A DNA stretch of 64,000 nt from Trichobilharzia regenti (GCA_944472135.2 OX235262.1:24475362-24539361), one strand, 5' to 3'; positions 43,365-53,300 are shown, numbered from the stretch's first letter. The notes: generated from the sequence alone by a model not told the origin. Numbers and translations are program-made.

Positions 43365-43639
43365 AAAACTGTAGTTCTTGCATTGTTAAAATTCATTAAG
43401 GGGAATAAATGTAAGTAATATATCTATCTAAGCCCTTTGAGCATGCGAAAAATGATGTCACATCCCGCTGTATTTACCTATTTGAATGTACGCGTGGACA
43501 CACATACATATATGGGGAGGACTCATCGAACTCTGAAAGTAAGGGCTGGCTTCAGAGCATATTCCTAAATGGCTCCAGAAATAAATGAAATCTTCAGAAC
43601 CCATTAATGGTGAGAACACACGACCAGTCTCCTCTATTG

Positions 43640-44075
43640 CGAAACACATTATAGAGACAGGACATAAAATTGACGTTAACAGATCTTTTAAGCCTATCTA
43701 TAACACGTGTTTGAGGAAGGGCGTATCCTAAAGTTTGTGGAAGCCCTAGCTAGCAATTATAAAGTTTAAACCACCTCTTTGCGTTCAAAAACAATTCGTC
43801 ATCACACTAAACCTACCTTCTTTGGTAAACTTTATTTTGATATCATAGCAGATGTACTATTACCTCTGTTATTTGGTTTAGTGATCTTCATTGTTATTTT
43901 GACCTTCCATATGTCCCTTTAACTTGACCTAAGTCCATTTTCTCACCTGCTAACACTATTAATTTCATATATATTCCTATGATAAGTCAATATGTGATCA
44001 TATTGTTGGACATGTGTTGTGAGCGCAAATACATCACATGATTCAGACAAATTACGTCATCTTATTACTTTAACT
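43640..44075 (+). mobile_element. PLE GIY-YIG C-terminal fragment and terminal remnant
   Basis: 43645-43830 in two frames: HIIETGHKIDVNRSFKPIYN, then PPLCVQKQFVITLNLP, the C-terminus of a family A PLE. It is followed by non-coding T/C-rich sequence and, at 43990-44070, by a terminal-like segment (GATCATATTG, GTGAGCGCAAATACATC, ACGTCATC). Decayed. Confidence 0.65.
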
Positions 44076-44117
44076 AAATTCATAAAGGGAACTAATTGTT
44101 TTAAATATATACCATTC

Positions 44118-44290
44118 ACCCACTGGGACCCGATTCAATGGCCAGCTCATGAATTCTAACTTCTACCAATTCGTGATTTAGCGCGACCCCAATCACTATC
44201 GTTGGTGGGACATCCATCCACACACGTGACATCTAATTGAACCTCACTGGTCACGACTTCTCACTAGAACTCAGGAAACTCCAACCTTTA
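44118..44290 (-). mobile_element. SINE-A, minus half of an inverted pair
   Basis: Minus strand: AGTCGTGACCAGTGAGG, GTCGCGCTAAATCACG, AGAATTCATGAGCTGG and CCATTGAATCGGGTCCCAG, i.e. the leader and start of the tRNA-like region only; the rest is lost. An inserted GGATGGATGTCCCACCAACG block also occurs in the plus half. Confidence 0.7.
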
Positions 44291-44610
44291 GTAAGTCACT
44301 AGCGAGCATCAGATTAATTTTCTAAAGTTGGATGGATGTCCCACCAACGACGATGATTGAGGTCGCGCTAAATCAAGAATTAGTAGAAGTTAGAATTCAT
44401 GAGCCACTGAATCGTGTCCCAGTGGCTGAATGGTATACGAGCTTTCCTTGTAACAGGAAGGTCCTGGGTGCGTACTACCGATGATTCTTAAACTAGGATG
44501 AAACAGTAGCTGTCCAGTACTCCTGGTTTTCAATGGTTCTCTAAGTGATATCAATCCGTGATCAACTCGTAAAAACATAACTAACCCTTACAAACCAAAC
44601 TATGGAAAAT
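44291..44610 (+). mobile_element. SINE-A, plus half of an inverted pair
   Basis: Leader, CAGTGGCTGAATGGTATACG (A box), a deletion removing most of the B box (GGTCCTGGGTGCG), CCGATGATTCTTAAACTAGG, ATGAAACAGTAGCTGTCCAG and the tail. The central 50 or so bases mirror the minus half, including the extra GGATGGATGTCCCACC block. Confidence 0.75.
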
Positions 44611-44639
44611 TTATATATATATATGTATATATATATATA

Positions 44640-45500
44640 TACTCCTTTTGCCTCTCCAACTTCCTCTGTTATTTGTTGCCACTTTGCATATCTCTGGTAT
44701 AGGCATTGCGTCATTCCGATGGCAAGTGTTGAGTCGATGATAGACGAAGCTTCAGTGAATAATCTCTCTGTCTCTCCACCGAACTATATTACTTTTTAAT
44801 AATCTCACCCTGTTATCCAGTTTTTAATAATGCGTCACTGTGTGATTATTAAAAAAAAACTTATCTAATATGGAATTACACTAGCCATCCTAAAGCTCAA
44901 ACCCACGTTCTGTATCCAAAAGAAATACGTCCAACTCTTGTCCCTGCGATGGTCATCATAAACAGGTTATTCTTTTAATAGTGACTATCCCATTGCCTTT
45001 CTTATCCAAACTTCTTGTTTATTCATGTTAATTTTAAGTTTTTCTTAATCCCTATTTATACTACCTTATTTTCATATCCAAATTTCCTGTCTATTTTGTC
45101 ATTTTATTATTTCTACATATTTTATCCCTAACTGCATAAACAACTATTCGTCACATTAGTTTTTTTATTCAAACATCTTGTCTATTGTTGTTATTTCTAC
45201 ATTTCTAACGCCTAACTGCACAAAATATTTATCTTCTCAGTAATTTATGTTGCTACTTTGTTTGAATTTTTTATCCACCGCCAGTTTATTATGCCATTTG
45301 AATTCCTAATTGTAATTTTGATAAATTTAACTCCTGACTGGAAATTATTCTGAACCTTTCCCACCCATTTATCATAAATACACGAATGTACAGCCCAGTT
45401 GATGAAATCTTCGAAAAGAAAATTTTCTTCGCTGCAACCGTATTTTTATTATTCCCTAGAATTAAATTCCACCAGAGTGCCAAAATTCTACACTTACCTT
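44640..45500 (+). mobile_element. PLE fragment: terminal block, C-terminus and 3' region
   Basis: 44640-44830 is the recurring terminal block (CTCTGGTATAGGCATTGCG, TCTCTCTGTCTCTCCACCG, AATATTACTTTTT-like). 44880-44960 encodes AILKLKPTFCIQKKYVQLL, the PLE C-terminus. 44961-45400 is T/C-rich 3' sequence. 45410-45440 (TCGAAAAGAAAATTTTCTTCG) aligns with the arm hairpin at 51930 and 20985. A terminal motif complement (CCACCAGAGTGCC) sits at 45468. (TA)n at about 44611-44640 precedes it. Confidence 0.65.
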
Positions 45501-46139
45501 AATGATACTTATGGTCTTCCTGTTCCAAGACAAGTCAATAAACTCACATAATTACCTTAAAAAGAATCAAGATTTGCAAATCACCGTATTTTTAACGTTT
45601 ATTTCTGAAAAATGGAATTATTCCTAAGTATCTTCGTATACGCATTCTGATCAAAACAAGAAAGGTGAAAGCAGCAGGCGAACACCTCAGTAAACTCTGT
45701 TTATAAGAGAAGAGATCAATAGAATCACCAGGCAGCTAGCATCAGACTTAAGATTGAACAACTGAAATGCAAACTAAAAAGTATCGTAAATAACAAGGAT
45801 TATGAAGTGTTACTAGAGATAGCTAGAAAATCAAGTGATTTGGCTTAAAATCGTTCTCAACGGCTGGCGCAGATGCATACACTCCTTGTGACTTATGATT
45901 TCAAATGAAACTATGTTGTTCTTCGTTATTACTATTCCTTTGTCTCACACCTCTGTTTACTGTCTCTATTATGCATTTCTTCTACTTTCTTCTCTTTCTT
46001 TGTCTGCTAAATGGAGTGTGGCGACTTGAACTGGTGCACATTTGTGCAAAGTTTATGTCGAAAACAGACAGACAGACAAAAAGTCAAGTTCGGCTGTGTT
46101 CAGTAAATTCAAAAATATTCAGATCAAAACGTTCAACAA
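45501..46139. other. Spacer with a LINE C-terminal remnant
   Basis: 45815-45900 (GAAAATCAAGTGATTTGGC, GTTCTCAACGGCTGGCGC, CATACACTCC) matches the extreme end of the LINE at 21180-21690. 45905-46204 is a hydrophobic 99-codon frame with no recognised domain. Nothing else is seen. Confidence 0.45.
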
Positions 46140-47465
46140 ATTCATCTAAGAAAAACAAATCACTAATGAAACGCCGTCAAGTATCGATGGAACAAAGTGG
46201 GTAATTAACCTCTTAACAAGAGCCTTAAGTTCTAATGAAATAGACGTACTTGAAAAGGAGTTAAACTTCAATGTAGCTGTTAACAGGATATAACCCTAAG
46301 ACATCATTCCTAGTACAGAATTAGCATTACGTAAAATACACACAACTACTGCGGAACAAGTCAGAGCCCATTGTGACTTGATACTAAAAAATCAGAAGAA
46401 ATAAAGAAGCAGCTTATTACAAAAATAAAGAGCGGCTCTTAAAAGCCTGAGAAACGACAGGAAGATAGTGACTGCAAAGGCGGACAAGGGTAGCACAACA
46501 GTAGTCATGGACGAATTAGACTACATAAACAAGGTCAGCCAACATAATCAGCACAGGCCTATATGAGGAAGCTAAAAAACCTGTAGACCCGATTATGAAT
46601 AAAATCAAAATATCTGCTAGTGTTCTAATACACCGTAATGAGTCATCTTCAGGTGAGTCGAAATGGCTAAATCCTATGCCTAAAACTAATAATCCTAGTA
46701 GAATATATGGGACTGTTAAAATTCATAAAGCAGGATACCCTATCAGACCAATAATTGACTTTGGAGACGACCCAAAGTACGAGTGTTATGCCTCATTAGA
46801 GATAATTTAAATTCCAAGCTAACTATGTAATTCCTAGGTAATGAAACAGAAACTAGAGGAAATTCAATTAGAAAAGGATGAAAAAGTGATTAGTTTGATA
46901 GAACCAGTCTATATACTAATATCCCCACTATTTTAGCTCCGCAGGCTGTTAGGAATGAACTGAACATTGATCTTGAACTCAAAAGCAGGACTGAGCTTTC
47001 AGTTGGTGAAATAATATTAAGTGTTCAGTTATGCCTAACCTACACTGTATTCAAATTTCAAAATAAGCTATTTAAATAAACTAATTTGGATAACAATGGG
47101 GTCACCGACATTCCCGATAGTAGCATACATATTTATGGATAGTTGGGAACATAGTACGTTCAGTCCTGCTCCTCGGTTATTGTGGAGATATGTGGATGAC
47201 ACATTCTCAGTGCTCAAATCTGAACATATGTTTAATTATTCCATATATATAAACGCAATAGTAGACGGAATCCGATTCACCTCTCAGTCAGAAAATAAAG
47301 AGGGTAAAGTGCCCATGATAGACTGTGGAACAAAACGAAAACAACATGGTGAGTGGTTAGACACTAGCATTTACGGGAAACCGAAACACTAATATATACC
47401 TAAACTTTAATTCATTCCATCCAGAGTCGGTAAAGATCGGGTTAGTTAAATGTCCTTATAATCAG
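46140..47465 (+). mobile_element. PLE family B, long RT with all core blocks, decayed
   Basis: Reading across frames: SSNEIDVLEKELNFNVAVN (about 46215), AKADKGSTTVVMDELDYINK (46478-46535), 46595-46810 with NPSRIYGTVKIHKAGYPIRP, a FNQSIY-like TNIP block (46890-46930), 47096-47392 with MGSPTFPIVAYIFMDSWEHS, WRYVDDTFSVLKSEH (intact YVDD) and IRFTSQSENKEGKVPM, then SIYGKPKH. This is the most complete RT of any PLE in the window (fingers through palm), but stops and frameshifts interrupt it and GIY-YIG is absent. Confidence 0.85.
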
Positions 47466-47489
47466 ACCAAGGACCTAACTATGATATAA

Positions 47490-47990
47490 GAATAAAACTT
47501 GTGCACTGCGGTTGAGTATAATTCCATTATGGGTAAATTTTTGTCTTGATAAGGTCTCACAGTGTTGTACAGTAATATTTACTGATGACGTTTCGAGCAC
47601 AATTTATTGCCACTCATAATCATATCAAGGTAATCACACGACTTCCTAAATTCATTCATATAGTTCCATTATTTTTCACTTGATTTGATTGGCAGTATTA
47701 TTTTCCATATTTCAGGTATGAGTGATGAATCATTCCTGTTGCATGTGTTTGGTGTAGACTCGGTGAACAAGGATTCAGTAATCAGCCTCTCTCTCCACCT
47801 ATCTAGATTACTTTTTAGAATTTTAACCCTACCCCACCCTATTGTGTGGTTGTGTGTTAATGCAAGTAGTGCAGTTGGTCAGCTTTTTTCTGAATTGCTT
47901 ATCTTTTCAGGGTCAACCATTCTTACCTTAGCTAAATTCTTATTTTCCGACAATCTGACTACCCCTGACCTACTAATTTGACCTATGTAG
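47490..47990 (+). mobile_element. PLE terminal repeat (pLTR-like)
   Basis: Begins with AAAACTTGTGCACTGCGG, followed by CAGTAATATTTACTGATGAC, GTTTCGAGCACAATTTATTG, CATAATCATATCAAGG, then the block with GAATCATTCCTGTTGCATG and CTCTCTCTCCACC. It is matched in inverse orientation at 15575-15722, and the second half at 44640-44830. On its minus strand it contains GCTCGAAACGTCATCAG, a hammerhead-like half (see findings). Confidence 0.65.
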
Positions 47991-47999
47991 TTGACCTCA

Positions 48000-48850
48000 C
48001 AGTCATCGCAGGCAGGGTATTTTGTAAATTATATTATCTTATCTAATTGGGTCAGCTGGGTCCTTTAGCCTACAGAACCTGTCCCTGAATGAGTTTGTAG
48101 CTTTAAATGCCACCCTAATTCCTGCTTTATTTAGAATCCTACGTAGGGTCTCAGATGTCCCCTCTTTATATGGTATAACTGTAGATGACTTATATTCTCT
48201 CTGATTTATGTTATTATTACTAGTTTCACAATTATTTTTATTTTTCGTTTGGCCTTTCTCGATCTTCCTAATGAATTTTACAGGAGAGTTATTGAACACC
48301 AAAGCCTCTTCTATCTGTTTTAGTTCATCATTTAGGTCTTTTCTTGTGCTACTTAGTGCCACTGCTCGGTTTGTTAAACACTTAACTAAGCCTGCCTTAA
48401 CAGTCAACGGATGAGATGAATTAAAGTTTAAGTATCTATTAGATTGAGTTGGTTTTCTGTACACACTTGTGTGCAGTTTACCTTCTTCTAATCGTTTTAT
48501 TTTACAATCTAACATAGCTAATTCTCCTTATTCATTTTCCGATTCAAATGTGAATTTTATTCCCTCCACTAGTAGTGAGTTTATGTGTGTCAAGAAGCTA
48601 GAGATATGTTCTGTTTTTAACACCGTGAAAGTGTCATCTACATATCTCCACCATATTTTTGGAGTAGAAGTAAACGTATTAAGAGCATTACTTTCCCAGC
48701 TGTCCACAAATATGTCTGTTACGATAGGGGATATTGGTGATCCCATTGCTGCACCTTCTGTTTGTCTATATATTTTAACTTGGAATTTAAAGATAGTAGA
48801 TGTGAGGCATAACTGAATCCCTAAAATAATTTCTTCAATGGGCAGCTTTG
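48000..48850 (-). mobile_element. PLE family B, RT palm and thumb, inverted to the previous
   Basis: 48528-48746 (minus): MGSPISPIVTDIFVDSWESN, WWRYVDDTFTVLKTEH (intact YVDD), VEGIKFTFESENE. 48039-48515 (minus): MLDCKIKRLEEGKLHTSVYR, KPTQSNRYLNFNSSHPLTVK, AGLVKCLTNRA, the basic linker with SSTVIPYKEGTSETLRRILN and KAGIRVAFKA. A single stop separates the frames (48516-48527). The GIY-YIG region starts (about 48030: PADPIR) but is cut. It is better preserved than the plus copy at 46140. Confidence 0.85.
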
Positions 48851-49285
48851 TCCTATGATTGAGTTCAGAACCTAACTAATAAGCTAGATTTAAATAACGA
48901 AATAAAACAAATAAAGGAATTATTACTAGCGGATAACTACCCACCAGAATTTATTCAGAAATATATGAAGAACCATAGAAAAACTAAGATTAGTAATAAA
49001 AATGACGAAAATGTTATGGAATTCGAAGCTTCTGTAGTACCGCTGTAAAAAGAAAGAACGTCAGACGCCTTACGTAGGATTATCAAGGAGGCTGGAGTCA
49101 GGGTGGCATTTAAATCAACTTACTCTCTCTCTCTCTCTCTCTCTGAGATAAACATTTTCGGCTTAAGGATCCAATAGATCCAATTATGAAAAAATAATAT
49201 AATTTACCAAATACCATGCTGCAATGACTGTGAGATCGATAACATAGGTTATACTAGTAGATCGGGCCTAGGATAAAGGCGGCCT
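48851..49285 (+). mobile_element. PLE family B, linker and GIY-YIG start
   Basis: LTNKLDLNNEIKQIKELLLA, DNYPPEFIQKYMKNHRKTKI, SVVPL, a frameshift, SDALRRIIKEAGVRVAFKST; a (CT)n microsatellite (49121-49144) then interrupts, and YHAAMTVRSIT-like with VILVDRA follows, a decayed C-x2-C...YIGYTSRSG. It is opposite in orientation to the copy it abuts, so at least two insertions met here. Confidence 0.75.
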
Positions 49286-49289
49286 GTTT

Positions 49290-49849
49290 AAATCATTGGG
49301 CTACCGAAATTACTTTCCTCCAAAGTGCTTAATTAATTGGATTTATCATTGTTTTAATTGTCCAGTTATATCAAATGACCTATACATAAACTTACGCGAT
49401 GATTTAACTTGCTCTCAAGTAAACGCTGTACAATTCTTCAACGAAATGGGTTTTTTTTATTATTATTTTTTTTGTTTTGTTTTTTCCTATTAACTATCAA
49501 TATTTTAACATTTTATACATTTATATAATTATAAACAGAGCTAAACCATTGCAATATGTAAAAGAAACGCTGAAAATTCCATGCTGTAAATTTTTATTGT
49601 TGTGGAATAAAGTGATTATTATTATTATATTATTATTATACTTCAGATTATTACTTTACATGTGAATCCTGTGTGAAGAAAAAAAGTACTTTGGAACTGA
49701 ATACGCTGAAAATTTTTGTACCGTATATTCGCATACTGTCTTACATAAAGCTTTACCATTATTATTATTATTATTAATTGACCATGATAAGTTAAATAAC
49801 CTAGAAAGAATCTCAACCATCGCATTGTATTTTCTTGCACGTAATCACA
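49290..49849. other. Spacer with T-rich and (ATT)n tracts
   Basis: T-rich low complexity at 49449-49490 and ATT repeats near 49615-49640 and 49762-49777. No gene is supported. Confidence 0.5.
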
Positions 49850-49985
49850 CGATTCAAGGGGTGGGATAGGGTGACAGAGAGCTTAATCACTGAAGCTTTG
49901 TTTACTATCTACTCAACGACTCATCTGTGCAATCGAAATGATGCAACGCCTATACCAGACATATAGAAAATGTCAACAAAACGAC
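49850..49985 (-). mobile_element. PLE terminal block
   Basis: Minus strand matches the recurring block (TATGTCTGGTATAGGCGTTG, CATCATTTCGATTG, AGCTTCAGTGATTAAGC, TCTCTGTCACCC). It lies immediately upstream of a SINE-A and the intact PLE frame. Confidence 0.6.
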
Positions 49986-50004
49986 AAAATGAAGTTGGAT
50001 AGAC

Positions 50005-50205
50005 AGAAAGTCATAATTCATGGGCCATTGGATTTGGTCCCAGTGGTTGCTGAATGGTCTTGGGTTCGAGTCCCAGCGGGTGCGTACTGGTGAGGAGTCA
50101 CAAATTAAGCTGACGAAACAGCTGTCTAGAGCTCCCAGCTGGTTTTCTAATGGTTCTCTTTAATTGACGTGAACCTATGATGAATTCCTCCAATCAATCA
50201 AAAAT
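50005..50205 (+). mobile_element. SINE-A, plus copy with internal deletion
   Basis: AATTCATGGGCCATTGGATT, CCCAGTGGTTGCTGAATGG (A box), CTTGGGTTCGAGTCCCAG (B box; the spacer between boxes is partly deleted), GTACTGGTGAGGAGTC, GCTGACGAAACAGCTGTC, tail to CAATCAATC. It carries the subfamily variant with GCTGAC before GAAAC, as at 57658 and 60656. Confidence 0.75.
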
Positions 50206-50229
50206 ATATTTAAGACAAATTAAGAAACT

Positions 50230-51965
50230 GTGTGACTAGAGTAATATGAAAATGAGCCATAAATTGTGCTAGAAACGTCATCCACTTGTTAATACTCCAT
50301 CACTATGTAGTATAAATAGCAATCAAGGTAATCATTATAATAATATAAGTAATAAGAAGTATTAATTCATTCAAGTGTTCTTTGATAAGTGTTTACACAA
50401 TCTAGGTAGTGAAAATGCGTACAATTATAGGGGTAGAGACAAAAATAACCTGTTTAAAAGAGCTACTACTGAGATGTACACTAAATGTGCAATTCACATT
50501 CAACGACATTATTTACAGACAACAAGATGGGATCGCAATGGGATCTCCACTGGGCCCATTACTAGCAGACTGCTTCATGGCAAGCCTCGAGAATGGCCCA
50601 CTCAAATCAACCATCGACAATTTCCAGTTGTACGTTAGATATGTTGACGACATCTTTATCATCTGTGATGACGGTCACGATCTCAATCAACTACTGCAAA
50701 TATTCAACAAATGCCATCCAGCCACAAAGTTCACTTTGGAAACTGAAAATGAATCTAAAATCCCTTTTCTTGATGTCGAGCTTACAAGGAGAGATGACGG
50801 AACTTTAAGAAGGTCAATCCATAGGAAACCGACTTGGAACGGACAATTAACAAGTTTCTACAGCTGGGTACCAATCAGTCGGAAAAGAAACCTAATTAAA
50901 TCCCTTGCCACTCGCGTCAGACGCATCTGCAGCTCCGACACCATGGAAGAAGAACTAAACTTCCTGAAAGAAATCTTCATACAAAATGGCTACCCACCAA
51001 GATTTGTAGAGAAAAACATCAAACAGAAAAACCAAAAGCAAGAGACACTATCCGTGCCGAAAAAGATACTTTATATGAACCTAGACTTCAAAGGAGACCT
51101 ATTTAGTGACGTCCTCAGAAGGAGAATTTCCACCTCTTTAGGAAGAACTTTCCCTGCGGCAACACTAAGAATAGTGTTCTCCAGTCGCCCGCTGATCTGC
51201 AGAAACCCAAAGGACAAGATTCCGCACATGACCACTTCTATGTGTATATATCAGTTCACCTGTTGCTGTGGAGCCAGGTACATCGGTCGTTCAACGCGCA
51301 TCCTGTCTAAAAGGGTAAAAGAACACTATCCAGCGTGGCTACAGAAAGGAAATAATGGCCATATAAGGAGTGCAATAATCGAACATCTCGTCAATACTGG
51401 TCATTCCATCTCAACGAACGCCTCCTTCAAAGTAATCTACAAAGTGAAGAACAACCTTCCAAAGACAGTACGATTCCGTCTTCTTTGCATCGCAGAAGCC
51501 CTAGCCATCCAGTTGGAGGAACCAGAACTATGCATACAAAAGAAAATTATCCAACCACTTCTACTCGCATGGTAACAACTCCTTTGATTTGACCTAACTT
51601 TTCTTTGTTTGTTTGATTTGACCTTACTTCTGTTTGTATGCTTATTTTTCTAACTTAAAACCCTTGTGTAATTCTGTATATTATTTTGTTTCCATGTACA
51701 CCCTTTGAGCACAACTCATTCATCAAACTATTCATGCCATTACGTAACTCTTATTTAACAATCATTTATGACAACTCATCACTTTTGTTGCTATCCTCTT
51801 ATCAACATCCAATTCATCTGAACTTACTAATTGTATTTTCGTTTGACAAATTTAATGTATAACACACACACACACAAAATAACCATATATATTTGCGATT
51901 GTACAGCTATGAAAATGAATTCGCCGAAAAGAGACTCTTCGCTGAACTACTTGTCTTCTGTCTAC
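50230..51965 (+). mobile_element. PLE family A, best-preserved copy
   Basis: 50250-50300 is terminal-like (AATGAGCCATAAATTGTGC, TAGAAACGTCATC). The open frame 50409-51575 is described separately. 51576-51900 is T/C-rich 3' sequence with a CA run (about 51862-51877), and 51905-51965 holds the arm-type hairpin CCGAAAAGAGACTCTTCG. No second arm is seen upstream of the frame. The fingers part of the RT is missing, so the insertion is 5'-truncated. Confidence 0.85.
50409..51575 (+). CDS. PLE RT/GIY-YIG fusion protein, open 388-codon frame
   Basis: A retroelement polyprotein joining reverse transcriptase to an endonuclease. By residue: IIYRQQDGIAMGSPLGPLLA (34-53, RT motif B'); LYVRYVDDIFIICD (74-87, catalytic Asp80-Asp81); TKFTLETENESKIPFLDVEL (106-125); RRSIHRKPTW (134-143); thumb SRKRNLIKSLATRVRRICSS (157-176) and NGYPPRFVEKNI (193-204); linker with C264 and H273; GIY-YIG with CIYQFTCCCGARYIGRSTR (279-297), three adjacent cysteines (285-287), KEHYPAW (304-310) and AIIEHLVNTGH (322-332); C-terminus LCIQKKIIQPLLLAW. 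No internal stop or shift, unlike every other PLE here. The ATG is upstream of the RT B' motif and the fingers (motifs 1-3) are absent, so the protein is probably not enzymatically complete as RT. The GIY-YIG half looks intact. Confidence 0.9.
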   Translation: MKMRTIIGVETKITCLKELLLRCTLNVQFTFNDIIYRQQDGIAMGSPLGPLLADCFMASLENGPLKSTIDNFQLYVRYVDDIFIICDDGHDLNQLLQIFNKCHPATKFTLETENESKIPFLDVELTRRDDGTLRRSIHRKPTWNGQLTSFYSWVPISRKRNLIKSLATRVRRICSSDTMEEELNFLKEIFIQNGYPPRFVEKNIKQKNQKQETLSVPKKILYMNLDFKGDLFSDVLRRRISTSLGRTFPAATLRIVFSSRPLICRNPKDKIPHMTTSMCIYQFTCCCGARYIGRSTRILSKRVKEHYPAWLQKGNNGHIRSAIIEHLVNTGHSISTNASFKVIYKVKNNLPKTVRFRLLCIAEALAIQLEEPELCIQKKIIQPLLLAW

Positions 51966-52014
51966 AAAATAACTGTCAAAAAGCGATACTAGACTTCTGT
52001 CTTATCCTGTTTAG

Positions 52015-52475
52015 TAGCACGCACTCACCGGGTTAGAACTCAGCACGCTCTGGTAAAAAAAAGAAGCTCACAGACCATTCAACTATTGGGAAATAACTCA
52101 GTGGCTTCTAACTTCTTACAATTTATGCTTTCATCATGGCCATCAGCCGGCATCATCGGCGAGTGAGCAGACACCGTTGGTTACGAATTCTCACTAAAAC
52201 TTCAGGCAACTTCGTCCTTTAGCCAATCACTCACCAGCGAGCATCAGATTGACGAGTTAGTTTTTATGCATTCGATTTATTTCAAGCTTGACCATGGATT
52301 AATATCAGTTAGAGAACTTCCTTAAAAAAGGCGCTACTGGACCATTGAGTCGGGTCCCAGTGACTGAATGGTATACGAACTTGTCTTGTAACTGGAAGGA
52401 CCTTGGCTCAATGCCTGTGGGGTGCTTACCACCAATGAGTCCTGAACATGGTTCTCTAACTGATACCATTACGTG
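52015..52475 (+). mobile_element. SINE-A decayed inverted pair
   Basis: 52015-52250 on the minus strand: leader (AGAATTCGTAACCAACGG, GAAGTTAGAAGCC), weak A box and B box (TTCTAACCCGGTGAG). 52290-52475 on the plus strand: GGACCATTGAGTCGGGTCC, CAGTGACTGAATGGTATACG, CTTGTAACTGGAAGG and a shortened ribozyme block (ACCACCAATGAGTCCTGAAC) and tail. Both are strongly diverged. Confidence 0.6.
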
Positions 52476-52484
52476 GACAATATA

Positions 52485-52560
52485 TGTGTAAAACTTGGGC
52501 ACTGTGGTAGTAAGTAATTCCATATTAGTTTGTTTATTAGATGTATCACACAGTGAAACA
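52485..52560 (+). mobile_element. PLE terminal remnant
   Basis: AAACTTGGGCACTGTGGTAG, AATTCCATATTAG, AGATGTATCACACAGTG. The first part opens the pLTR-like block at 47490, and the second is seen inverted at 2420-2460. Confidence 0.6.
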
Positions 52561-52924
52561 GTATTTCTTTTACCTAAGAATACACAGATACATTGACTGA
52601 TATCCAATCACTGATATTTCTGTATTTTCATGCCTATTTTTACATCAACACTTCTGCGGGTATAACCGATTTTTACGGAAAATTCATTATCGAAAATAAT
52701 TAATTACTTTACTATACATTTGTTTTGATGTAAGATAGTTACTTCACTAGCGAACAATACAAAAATGTTACGTCACCAAGTCATGTTAGTTCTATATTCA
52801 ATGTTTTTAAAATGTCTTCTCACGAACCTCTAAACATTCCAGTGCTACTTTGATCTTAGACTTCCTCTTCGATGACTCTCACAGTATACATTTAAGAGAA
52901 ATCTAAAGAATGTTATCTCATTTA
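52561..52924. other. Spacer, no feature seen
   Basis: A/T-rich, no gene or recognised repeat. Confidence 0.5.
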
Positions 52925-53300
52925 ATTAGTCGCCCAGGCAACAAGTGCAAATAGATAAGGATGTCAAAGCCATGATCCGAAAGGTGAGACGAGCATTCAT
53001 CATTATGAAATCACTGTAGAGATCTACAGACCTTAGATATCAAAAGATCCGAATTCTTAACACTAGTGTCAAGTTAGTCACGGCTTTTATATGGTACATA
53101 CTTGACTCAAAAGCACTTTCAGCAGACTAAAGTCTTTTATGTACACTAGCTTCCACTGCCCTACAGAAGATCAGATAGACGACAGAAATAAACAATAAAT
53201 AAATCTCTCAGGCATCGAATTACTCAGCTTAATATGATATTCAAATGAAATCACATGCCAAGGAAGCCTCCAAGTGGAACCCGAATAATCGGTGATGCGT
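52925..53300 (+). mobile_element. SR2-like RTE LINE, RT C-terminal fragment
   Basis: Pieces: KDVKAMIRKVRRAFIIM, RIRILNTSVKLV-like (52980-53090: GATCCGAATTCTTAACACTA, GTGTCAAGTTAGTC), SRILLSRLK-like, and SKWNPNN-like (CCAAGTGGAACCCGAATAATC) at 53267. Truncated at both ends, frames broken. Confidence 0.65.

Larger units (their letters stand above)
42275..43385 (-). mobile_element. PLE family A between long inverted repeats
   Basis: Arms at about 42275-42440 and 43215-43385 are inverted copies with very few differences (both contain AGCAGAATAAAATGGTACC or its complement). Between them a minus-strand GIY-YIG frame (42565-43221) starts within the right arm. The non-coding 42441-42560 is its 3' end. 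Each arm holds a hammerhead-like motif, described separately. The RT palm is missing, so the element is 5'-truncated at the arm, the same plan as at 9040, 19857 and 35055. Confidence 0.85.

Noticed and set aside
45905..46204. A 99-codon hydrophobic frame resembling a small membrane protein
   Set aside because: T-rich composition explains the hydrophobicity, and its end overlaps the start of a PLE; no homology is recognised.
48208..48816. Plus-strand frames of 68 and 115 codons
   Set aside because: They lie antisense to the PLE family B frames with YVDD and SVYRKPT motifs on the minus strand.
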